Part shown: piece by piece, positions 37,301 to 48,800 of the stretch
Layout of the letters: every line of letters begins with the position of its first letter
How positions within the stretch are numbered: position 1 is the stretch's first letter
From: Hirundichthys speculiger
Lineage: Eukaryota; Chordata; Actinopteri; Beloniformes; Exocoetidae
Assembly (NCBI GenBank): GCA_018398805.1
Contig: JAGFBZ010001889.1
Coordinates: 1 to 64,000 of the forward strand
Direction: 5' to 3'
Length of the DNA stretch: 64,000 bases
Notes under the pieces: model-generated
Told to the model about the DNA's origin: nothing
Seen by the model: only the letters and a program-made list of their open reading frames with translations
The model's database searches: none
Translations under genes and position numbers: made by a program

Positions 37301-40300
37301 AACTGAATAGTAGTAATTCAGTGAAGAATTATATTACAACTCACCCAGGATACCTCAGGCGTCATGTAGCTAGAGAAAATGTTTGTATGTGACAATGGGT
37401 TCAGACTTAAAATAATTTTAGTCACACGAGTGACAATGGATGATGTCTACTGTGTATTACTTTGTACTATTTTGTACAAAGTACTATTTTGACTATTTGA
37501 CTTTTACCACATAAATGATTGCCGCTTCCAGAGTGTGGATTTCGTCCGTTGGTGGCCTCAGAAAAACATCCGCATCAGACCAACACGTGAAAGACACATG
37601 ATAAGGAGACACAATAAGGACATATTGGAACAACAGTCTAACGACTCATAGCATCGACACAATACATCAACGCATCATCGGCACATCATAACGATGAAAA
37701 GCAATGACACATGTACCAACGACGCATCATAACGAGAAAAACAGGTGACAAAATCAGACAGTGAGTGTAAAGAGACAACAGAAGGTAAACTAAAGTTGAA
37801 TAGATACAACCAAACGTTAAGCCAAGTGAGCAATCTACATAGACAAAGTAGTTGTTAAAAGAGCTATGACACAATCAGAGTATTGTTGAAAGTTAAATAA
37901 ACACGGGGAAATGTCTTAACAAACAACCAATGGACATAAAAAACATACAAAACTAGACCAAAAATGTCTAGTAATGTGGTAAAAATGTAGTAATGTCTAG
38001 TGATGTGTCGTGACGTGTCGTAATGTCTAATGATGTGTCGTGATGTGTTGTGATATCTAGTGATGTCTGAGGGGTGTACTACGAAGCAAGTTCGACACAG
38101 CCAGGCTTTCTTTGGGTGAGCTGGCTTAACAAACCTGAAACTCGCGATCAGAGATAACCGGTACCACGACGGTGGTTATCAACTATCTTTGTTAACCGCG
38201 ACTTTCTGCTTTCTGCTCTGTGTGCATTCACATAAAAGGGGGCGTTTGACGCGTCATTTGACGCCTATTCCGGATCAAATGGATAGATGGCGGTCCGTAT
38301 ATTTCAGTCAGGAGGAGCAGGTTTTAATAATGCAGGGCTATGAGGATTTCAAAGAAATCTTTACGGCCAAAAGCAACACTGTAGGTGCGAATAAAGCCAG
38401 AGAGGAGTGCTGGCAAAAAATTGCAGATCGTGTACATTCGTAAATTATATTTATTTCACCACTATATTTATTTCACAACCTTAATTAATCTCCCTCCCTC
38501 TTTTAGAGCACTTAAACTTTAAACTTAATGCAGCAGATTTAAACATTATGTAGGTCTGACTGTCCCATTATGAATGATAAATGAAAATCACTAATTTTTT
38601 GCTAAATCTATGTGAAATTAATTTAAGATTTAATATTATCTGTTATACACACTCACCGGCCACTTTAATAGGTACCCTATCACCCTGGGGAATCTTATGA
38701 ATGAATTATATTATAACATTTCACATGAAATTCCACGTCACACTGATTATCAATATAATGGACTATTAATTTATGTTACCTGATTTAGTAAAACGCTTCT
38801 TTTATTTGAAGCGTGGGCAGATGGCCAGGGAATACTACAAACATATTCATCAGTTCAGTAAGAACAAGTACAACCTTTATTCCAGTATTCTGGCTCAGAT
38901 TTTCTGCATCACCAACTGAATGCATGTAGGTTCCCGTGGCAAAGAAACGCAAAGAAACGCACACCGTTTGCGCTACTGTGAGCGCACGGCTGCGTTTGGT
39001 GGCGCTGCCAATATATGGCTCTAGCAGATTACAAAAGTAACGTATTCCCTCAGCTGGAAATCTATAGCGTTCATAGAGAATATGGTAATGGGAAGCCAGC
39101 GGATCAGTCCGGTCTCTGAATACTCTCTTCCTATCCTCGCACAATCCTGGCGCTAAAGTCAACAGGATTGGGTGAAAGTGAAAGGGCGGCGCTTTTTATA
39201 GCCGATTTGAGCCTAAACTCTGCACATAACCTGCTCCGGACCAGGTTAAGTTTGCAGAGTAAGTTACCATGGTGATCTAGCCAGGTTGAAAGAGAGCCAC
39301 CTTTGTGGTACCGGAAATCCTGGTTTTAGACTCAACATACCTTGCTAACCCTCTAATCTCGCTTCATAGTACACCCCTCTGGTGATGTGTAGTGATGTGT
39401 TGTGATATCTAGTGATGTGTAGTGATGTGTTGATATCTAGTGATGTGTAGTGATGTGTAGTGATATCTAGTGATGTCTGGTGATGTGTAGTGATGTGTCG
39501 TGATGTGTTGTAATATCTAGTGATGTCTGGTGATGTGTAGTGATGTGTTGTGATATCTAGTGATGGATGTGTTGTAATATCTAGTGATGTGTAGTGATGT
39601 CTGGTGATGTGTAGTGATATCTAGTGATGTGTAGTGATATCTAGTGATGTCTGGTGATGTGTAGTGATATCTAGTGATGCCTGGTGACGTGTAGTGATGT
39701 GTAGTGATATCTAGTGATGTGTAGTGATATCTAGTGATGTCTGGTGATGTGTAGTGATGTGTCGTGACGTGCCGTAATGTCTAATGATGTCTAGTGATGT
39801 GTCGTGATGTGTTGTGATATCTTGTGATGTCTAGTGATGTGCAGTGATGTCTAGTGATGTCTGGTGATGTGTAGTGATGTGTTGTGATATCTAGAGATGT
39901 CTGGTGACGTCTGGTAATATGTAGTGATGTGTAGTGATATCTAGTGATGTCTGGTGATGTGTAGTGATGTCTAGTGATGTGTAATGATATCTAGTGATGT
40001 CTGGTTATGTGTAGTGATGTCTAGTGATGTGTAATAATATCTAGTGATGTCTGGTTATGTGTGGTGATGTCTAGTGATGTGTAGTGATGTCTAGTGATGT
40101 GTAATGATATCTAGTGATGTCTGGTGATGTGTAGTGATGTCTAGTGATGTGTAGTGATATCTAGTGATGTCTGGTGATGTGTAGTGATATCAAGTGATGT
40201 CTGATGATGTGTAGTGATGTGTCATGACGTGTCGTAATGTCTAATGATGTGTAGTGATGTGTCATGATGTGTAGTGATGTCTAGTCATGTGTATTGATGT

Positions 40301-42739
40301 GTAGTGATGTGTCGTGATGTCTACTGATGTGTCCTGATGTCTACTGATGTGTCCTGATGTCTGGTGACGTCTGGTAATATGTAGTGATGTGTAGTGATGT
40401 GTAGTCATGTGTAGTGATGTGTTGTGATATCTAGTGATGTGTAGTGATGTGTCGTGATGTCTACTGATGTGTCGTGATGTCTACCAATGTGTCCTGATGT
40501 CTACTGATGTGTCCTGATATCTACTGATGTGTCGTGATGTCTGGTGACGTCTGGTGATGTGTAGTGATGTGTTGTGATTATTAGTGATGTCTGGTGATGT
40601 CTAGTGATGTGTCCTGATGTCTAGTGATGTGTCCTGATGTCTACTGATGCGTCCTGATCTCTACTAATGTGTCCTGATGTCTACTGATGTGTCCTGATGT
40701 CTACTGATGTGTCCTGATGTCTGGTGACGTCTGGTGATGTGTAGTGATGTGTTGTGATTACTAGTGACGTCTGGTGATGTCTAGTGATGTGTCCTGATGT
40801 CTGCTGATGTGTAGTGATGTGTAGTGATGTGCTGTTATGTGTAATCATGTGTCATGACATGTCAAGACATGTCATGACGTGTCGTGATGTATAGTATTGT
40901 GCAGTTTTTGCAGCTCAGACTGTTAGGGGAGAAAAACAAGGAATATAGCAGGAAACTGACGAGCTCACCTTCTTCCTCATGGCAGCGTTGTTCCCATATT
41001 TATCTGAGAAATAAGCAGAAACAAGCTCAATAAAGGTCTAGCTGGACTTCTGCAGCAGTAAATACCCACTGATCTGGGAGGACGAGACCCCCACCCTGGC
41101 TTTGTTTGTGGGCGTACAAACTCTCCAGCTGTAGCTGCTTCAGAGCCGCCGGCAGGTCATCCTTCTGCTCTGGAGAGAAGTCCTTGACGTGGAGGCCATA
41201 GTGGTGGAGCAGCAGGGCCAGCTTATGCAGAGAGTGCTCTGAAAACAGGATGAACAATTGGCCTTGTTTAGTCACACTGAGGCCAAATGTAGAAAAACAA
41301 ATGAGTTTAAACCACAGAGAATGATAACCAACAACTGAACTGACCACAGTGTAGAAGAAAAATCAGGACAAGCATTCAAAAACCCACAAAATAAATCAGC
41401 AAAGGAATATTATTAAACAGTAACACAAATGAACACAAACAGGAAGAATTAAAAAAAACATTTAAATTAATATCAAAATCAGAACAAGGATGTCAAATAC
41501 CCACAAACATACAAAATAACAACCATAAAAGAAAAATACAATGAACCCAGTAAAAGGAGGTTGGAAGAGAGTAAATAAATGCCCGGAACCTCGAGGAAAA
41601 GTTTCAACAAAACACAAATAAACCAAAATAGATGAGAAAACCAAGTAAAAACAAAAACTCACTAAAAAAGGAACCATGAAAATTACATGAACAAAAAAAA
41701 CATAAAAATGACCCAAGATGATTGTAATAGAGAAGAAAAAGAACTAAAGATTGAAAAAACAAGAAATACTGAACAACAAAATGACAAGTATTAAAGAGAG
41801 ATGCGAAAGAAATGACAAAAATGATCAAATCTAACAACTTGACCCTGATTTTGTTTGATAAATCATCAAATGATTATAAGAACACAAAAAGCCACAAAAT
41901 ACCCAGAGAGACAAAGAAAATGACAATAAAAACAACAAAAAATGTAAAAAAATTTACAAAATGAGGGAAAAAAACACAATAAGATAAATAAAAAAGACAA
42001 GTCAACAATAAACTGGCCTAAAAAAGAACTTTTAAAATGAGCACAAAATGATGTAGAATTACAGACAAAAAGAGACTTAATTTAGCATTAAAGCGACAGA
42101 AATGATCACAGGAACAGAAAAGTATCACAGCCAGACAAGATGATGAAACATAAAAGGAACAAAGACAACAAGGACAAAAGTATTTCAGAAAATAAGTACA
42201 TAAGAGGGAGAAGACGTGTCAACGTCTCCTGGTTCCCTCACCGTCCAGTCCTGACAGGAAGTCAGACTCCTTCTTCTTCTCCTGCTGAACCTGTGGGTTT
42301 CCCAGCTGCGTTACCTGGGAAACGTAGTCCTCACCGTAGTCCAGCGGTAAGTCCAGCTTCGGGAAGAAGGATGAGGATGAGGAAGAGGACGAGGACAGCG
42401 AGGGAGGGTGGGACAGAGACTGTGAGGGGGAGGAGGAGGAAGAGGAGGAGGAGGTGAAGTACAGGGACAGCAGGTCCTGCAGAAGCTGCCGGTCTTGGTC
42501 CAGGGAGTTTCCTGGACCGGATCGGGAGCGGTGGAGCGCTGGGTTATTGTCCAGGGAGTTGAGGGAGCGCTCCTCGTCATCCTGGTAACCATACTGCTGC
42601 TGCAACCAACAACACACACAGACGTGTGCTTCATTCACCACCAGGGAGCAGTAAAACATCCATCCACTCATCCATCCACCATCCATCCATCCAGGGCTCT
42701 ACGGGAGCTATACAAATATAATATAAATAATATAATATA

Positions 42740-42800
<61 letters not shown>

Positions 42801-45800
42801 CGAGTACATACGTGGTGGACAGTATGTGGTATTCCAGTCCAACCAGTGTTCATCTATGTCCTCTGAGTTTATGTGATGACTTTATGTCTTCTTCTGCTTT
42901 CTGTTGCCTTGAATAAATTAAAAAAGGAAATCATTCTTTCCAGGTTTTCCTCTCTCCCTACCTTTTGAGAGGCGTACGGGTCCAGCAGTGGTGCCTGCAT
43001 ACGGACTGAGGATGGGGGCGGCTCCAGGACCATGTAGTCCACGTACTGCTGCATCATCTCGGGGTCAGATGGATATTCAGAACCCTGAATCCTCTGAGGA
43101 CCAGGACCTAAAAGCCTGGATGACCTCCAGAAAAAAAAAAGGGAAGATCAGTTTAGTCATCGCCACAGCTCCAACTCAAACCAGCAGAAAACCAGATTTC
43201 TCCTACTGCTTAGACAACTTCTCATCAGGTTCTGGAAGGACGGTGGGGACAAGACTCAGCTCTCGGCCAATGACTGCCTGGGTGACGTCGTCCCTCCAGG
43301 TCAGACCTGAGGAAACGCATGCAGATGATACTTAACTGTGGAGAGCAGAGGTAAAAGCTCAGTTCTGCTGCTGGGTTCACAGACTCACCTTGCACCATCA
43401 GGTCTTTGAGGACTTCCTGCAGCTTGTGCAGGACGGGGGCTGACACTTGATACTGGACGGGCTCCTGGCGAGGAGCCTGACACCGTCCAAACAAACCATC
43501 TGCACACAAAGACAACACTCACTCACAAACTTTTAAAGAAGTCTCTGAACTGGACTTGTTTTGTTGGTTCTCGAAGATGTTTCAACTCTTTGGGGCTTTT
43601 GTCCTCAGTAAATGACCTCATCCTTCACTTCTTCATCTAAAATGTGGACATTAATGTGTTGCTTACGTTTGAGTTGCAGATGGACCTGAGTCTGGACTTC
43701 CTGAGCTGTTCTTCTTCAGCCATGTCTTTGCTTTGTCCAGAATGTGTTTTTTGATTGTCTTGAAGAAAAATGGATGGATGTCTTGAAGGCAACATCTGTT
43801 TTTCTGAAATCTGCATTAATGCTGCCATCACAGAGTGGAAATGAGCTTAACCAAGGACACTGATACGACCCCGTACCATCAATCCTATGCGGGGTCACAG
43901 GGATCTGCTGCGTATAAACTGACATTTGGATTCATTAATGCTCCAAGCAGGAGGCTGTAGAATTAAAGAAACAAAGGTCCTCATACGGAGCCTTGTGGTA
44001 CTTCTCCATTTGTATAATACACATTTCCATGGTGATGACCCATTCCAGATGCCCCTGAGGCCAGAGATGTGAACGGTGTCTCTGGATAAGGTTAAAGGGC
44101 TCCTGACACCAAAATGATGTTAAAATCAAGAATTTGGGCACACTCTCTCGAATGAAATGATGTATAACATTGAACATCAGAATGTTGACGAAAACTTGTT
44201 TTGAATCACGTGCCACTGATAAAAATCGATTGAGCGTCCAGCCATCCAGCAGCCGGGGAAGAAGGCGGATATGATGTCACATGGAGAACCTGCAAGGCTT
44301 GTGTTGCAGCCGTTAGCATTGCCAGCAGGTGTAAATTGTGCTTGTGGACGACTTTTTCCGAGCAAAATGCCTTCATTTTTTGCAATATGCCGGCTGGATG
44401 TGTGGCAGGGTTTTGTTTGAATACCAGGGAAGGTGGATGCAGTCTGTTCACATTTCCAAAAGACCCAGTTCGACGGGAGCAGTGGGTTCAGCAAGTCCGG
44501 AGGACGAGGGACAAGTGAATGAATTCATCATTTGGAAAAGGGATGAAATCAATGGGCTCAGAATTTGTCAGACCGTCTCCACAAAAACCAACGGACTCAT
44601 CAAAATTTGGGCTCCACTTTTGATACTCTTCCTCTTCTCTCAGGAACTCTCAGCCGCCACCACCATCATCACCATGATTTCTGGTGCGCCATTAGCGGTG
44701 TTTTTTCCCCGGCTTCTCCCACGTTGCCATAACTGTTTTCATCCCCGCTACATTTTTCCATATTTGCAGTGTTATGAGCCCCCTGACACCTCGACCTGCT
44801 TGGCGATCGCAGAATGCTTCCACCCCGGCCACACTGAGGCGAAGCAGCCAATATACTGTGTGCTGATTGTGGATTACGGCGCGCGGACTCGCCATCACTA
44901 ATAATGTCAGTTTCTGCTTCACTGGACGACTGCATGTCTTCCTCCTCTGAATTGGAGTTAGCCAGAACCTGACAAAGTACTTCCTGGACGGTAAACCAAC
45001 CTCTCAGCATCGTGATTAAATGAAAAAACTCTCTCTACGCTCAGCACTACTACCACTGCTGCGTCTCACGTCTCTGCGCCGGAGGATGTTTTTTAAACTA
45101 ATTTTTCGCTAAAACTTTGAATAGTGCCACCACCAAAAAATGGTTCTCAGATTACAGGTGCACATGTCCGCCATCTCCTGGTGAAAAGTAATAACAAGAT
45201 TCAGCTTCATATTTATAGATACAGCCTGTTTTATTCAGCAATGTTGCTTGTCACAATATTAACTTTATTAACTTATTAACAATGTTAACTTTATAATAAT
45301 AATTAAAGTTTGTTCTTCTGGGATGGGTTCGTCGGGTCCCTCCTCACCTGTCTCTGGCTCTGAGGGAGAGTCTGACACCTCTGTTTTTAGAGGACATTCG
45401 TCCAGATTCGGCTCAAAACGATACGGTAAAATGCCGCCCCCGATTTCCTCTGACACACTTTCCACGCTGTCTATTTCAAAAAGAGCCTCAATGACCGAAG
45501 AATGGTCGGAACAATCTGAAAATCGCTCGATCTCATCGTTCTGGTGACTCGCCATAATGTACTTGCCTGATGAGGATGTTCTGCATGTGACGTCATAGCC
45601 AATATGGCGGCCGCCGAGAGAGGCGGATTGATTAATGTAACATCACACCGGGATAAACCACGAATAGTTTAGCCTTGATGATCATTCATATCATCAAAGC
45701 TATCAGTAATACTTATAGTTATACAATCAAAGCTTATTTTAGGGTTCATTTTTGGTGTCAGCAGCCCTTTATGAGGCTTGTTTTTTGCATGGCTCTTGAG

Positions 45801-48800
45801 CCAGTGTCATCTGACAGATCAGAGATCAAGACTTGCTCCTGAAACTCCCTTAATGCTTTGATGACATTCTAAACTGTAGAAGGAAAAATATGCAAATCCC
45901 TTCCAATATTTCCTTCAACACTGTTAGAAACACTGTTTCTAAACATTTTATTGATATTCTTACACATTTTCTGGGATGAGATCCTCTGTGCATCTCTCAT
46001 GGATTCTAGTTTTGTACCAAATCATCATTACAATAACATGATTATATCATCTTTCACTTCCTTATCAGCACTTAACTGCTCCGTACCAGCTGCTTTTGGC
46101 ACATGTTGGAGATCTGAAATGTAAAAATGAAAGCAGATCATCCTATTAAAGGAAGCCAGAGAACAATAAAGAGAAATGTATTGGGTCTGTATTGTCTGTA
46201 AGGAAACAACAGTCAATAGAAACCCATTTGTTTGTGATTTGTGGTCGTAGAAGTCCAACAGAACATATGAACAGTGTGTGTGTGGTGAGTCATCACCTCT
46301 GTCTGCCCCCCCTCCCCCTCCTCTCAGCTCATCACACACATACAAACACATGAGGGAGACACTCAGCCGTCAGGCCGCTGATGTCACTGTTGTCATGGAG
46401 ACGGCCAGCAAAAGCTGTGATTGGCTGGCAGCGGCTGCTAAAGGGAGACCTTGTTTGCGCTGACTTCCTCCTATCCATGCACGAACTTCCATTTATCCAA
46501 GTTTGGGTCACGGGAGGCTGTAACAAGCACCAACGTTCTAACACCTGGGGTCCAGCTAATGTAGAACTGAAAAAAGTTCCTCTACTGACCTGCAGAGGCT
46601 GCAGTTCCTCTGCTGACCACTAGAGGCTGCAGTTCCTCTACCGACCACTAGAGGCTGCAGTTCCTCTACTGACCACTAGAGGCTGCAGTTCCTCTACCGA
46701 CCACTAGAGGCTGCAGTTCCTCTACTGACCAGCAGAGGCTGCAGTTCCTCTATTAACCACTAGAGGCTGCAGTTCCTCTACTGACCACTAGAGGCTGCAG
46801 TTCCTCTGCTGACCACTAGAGGCTGCAGTTCCTCTACTGACCAGCAGAGGCTGCAGTTCCTCTATTAACCACTAGAGGCTGCAGTTCCTCTACTGACCAC
46901 TAGAGGCTGCAGTCCCTCTACTGACCACTAGGGGGGTAAAGGATATGGATTATAGGGGCCCATGATTGAGGGGGGCCCAGAGAGGCCCCTAATTATGATC
47001 AAAAATAGCATCAACAAATTTCGCCACTGTGTTGGTGGGCCCGGTAAAGATTCTTTTCATGGGGCCCAAAATCCCTAGCGGCGCCCCTGGCTGCAGTTCC
47101 TCTACTGACCAGTAGAGGCTCCGGTTCTCTACTGACCACTAGAGGCTGCAGTTCCTCTACTGACCACTAGAGGCTGCAGTTCCTCTACTGACCAGTAGAG
47201 GCTGCAGTTCCTCTACTAGTCAGTAGAGAACTGGAGCCCGGTAAAGATTCATTTCATGGGGCCCAAAATCCCTAGCGGCGCCCCTGGCTGCAGTTCCTCT
47301 ACTGACCAGTAGAGGCTCCGGTTCTCTACTGACCACTAGAGGCTGCAGTTCCTCTACTGACCACTAGAGGCTGCAGTTCCTCTACTGACCACTAGAGGCT
47401 GCAGTTCCTCTACTGACCACTAGAGGCTGTACTTCCTCTACTGACCACTAGAGGCTGCAGTTCCTCTACTGACCACTAGAGGCTCCGGTTCCTCTACTGA
47501 CCTTAAAAGGTTACTGTTCCTTTACTGACCTCAAGAGGCTCCAGTTCCTCTACTGACCACTAGAGGCTGCAGTTCCTCTACTGACCAGTAGAGGCTCCAG
47601 TTCTCTACTGACCACTAGAGGCTGCAGTTCCTCTACTGACCACTAGAAGCCGCAGTTCCTCTACTGACCACTAGAGGCTGTACTTCCTCTACTGACCACT
47701 AGAGGCTGCAGTTCCTCTATTAACCACTAGAGGCTGCAGTTCTTCTACTGACCACTAGAGGCTCCGGTTCCTCTACTGACCTTAAAAGGTTGCTGTTCCT
47801 TTACTGACCTCAAGAGGCCCCAGTTCCTCTACTGACCACTAGAGGCTGCAGTTCCTCTACTGACCAGTAGAGGCTCCAGTTCTCTACTGACCACTAGAGG
47901 CTGCAGTTCCTCTACTGACCACTAGAGGCTGCAGTTCCCTTTACTGACTACTAGAGGCTGTACTTCCTCTACTGACCACTAGAGGCTCCGGTTCTCTACT
48001 GACTACAAGAGGCTGTACTTGTAGTCAGTACTGTACTGACCACTAGGGTCTGGCTTCAACATTGAGTCAGTCTCCATTGACCTTCCTGTTAAAATGTCCA
48101 ACTTTACAGCAGAAATAAACATATTTACAGCCTGGTAAGAACAGCAGTTTTGGTCTCCATCACTACATTTCACTTCGATGACAACTGAACTGGGGTAAAG
48201 TTTTCATTATTGTACCCAATCAAATAAAATTAGAGAATTAAATATATAACTAATGGTGGCTAGCTGTCATCACTTTAACTATTTAGTGCTTAGGATTAAA
48301 ATTTAGTGCCTTCAGTTCATGGGTGGGACACGGCTGACATACCTCCCCAGGGAGGTGTCCGGGCGTCCTGTTTAAAGGCAGATTATACAGATGTATTAGT
48401 TTATATAAGCTGAAAGAGTTGTCTCATGGTGACCGAGCTAAGATGGACATGTTCCAGGGAGCTTTGAGACTCGTCCTGTCCAGTTAACCAGGGTTGGGTG
48501 GAGTCAGCTCTGGCCAACACGTAACCAGTTATACCAAGTCAACTCTCGAAAACTCCCTGCCAGGACGGATAATGTTAGTGAAATCATCCTGGTAAACAAA
48601 GGTTTGATGATAATCAAAAACACACACACACACACAAAGGGTCAGACCTTTAAAGTCAGTCTGGAATTAAATTAATGTGTAGTGTGATTTCCAAGCAGCT
48701 GTTGTGACCTCCTCAAGAGTACGGTTAGTGACGAATCAATGATTCACACCATTCAGTCCCAAATCAACAGTTCAGTGTTCATTTATTCATCTTCATTCAG

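Larger units (their letters stand above)
38070..39378. mobile_element. PIF/Harbinger deletion derivative, copy 2
   Basis: Same ends and same internal deletion as 13736-15028, flanked by a perfect CTG target duplication (38067-38069 and 39379-39381) cut into a minisatellite unit. It keeps Myb/SANT exon 1 (38277-38440, +) and the HARBI1-like N-terminal exon (39162-38870, -). Differences from copy 1 are scattered small changes. Confidence 0.9.
36640..40880. repeat. 10-bp-period minisatellite (TGATGTSTAG)n
   Basis: Units TGATGTGTAG, TGATATCTAG and TGATGTCTGG alternate in higher-order blocks of 20-40 bp. The array is seen at 36640-36715, 37975-38069 and 39379-40880, separated by two transposons. 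It lies in the ptprn intron between visible exons 6 and 7 and ends about 90 bp from exon 6. Not coding. Confidence 0.95.
44092..45774. mobile_element. Kolobok-like THAP transposon derivative
   Basis: Inverted ends AGGGCTCCTGACACCAAAA (from 44096) and TTTTGGTGTCAGCAGCCCT (to about 45768), flanked by TTAA on the left and TTAT on the right, compatible with the TTAA duplication of Kolobok elements. The left end encodes a THAP exon on +; the right end encodes an acidic N-terminal exon on -. No transposase core remains. Confidence 0.65.

Noticed and set aside
42140..42457. Arg/Lys-rich + frame
   Set aside because: Antisense of the ptprn poly-Ser exon and flanking A-rich intron.
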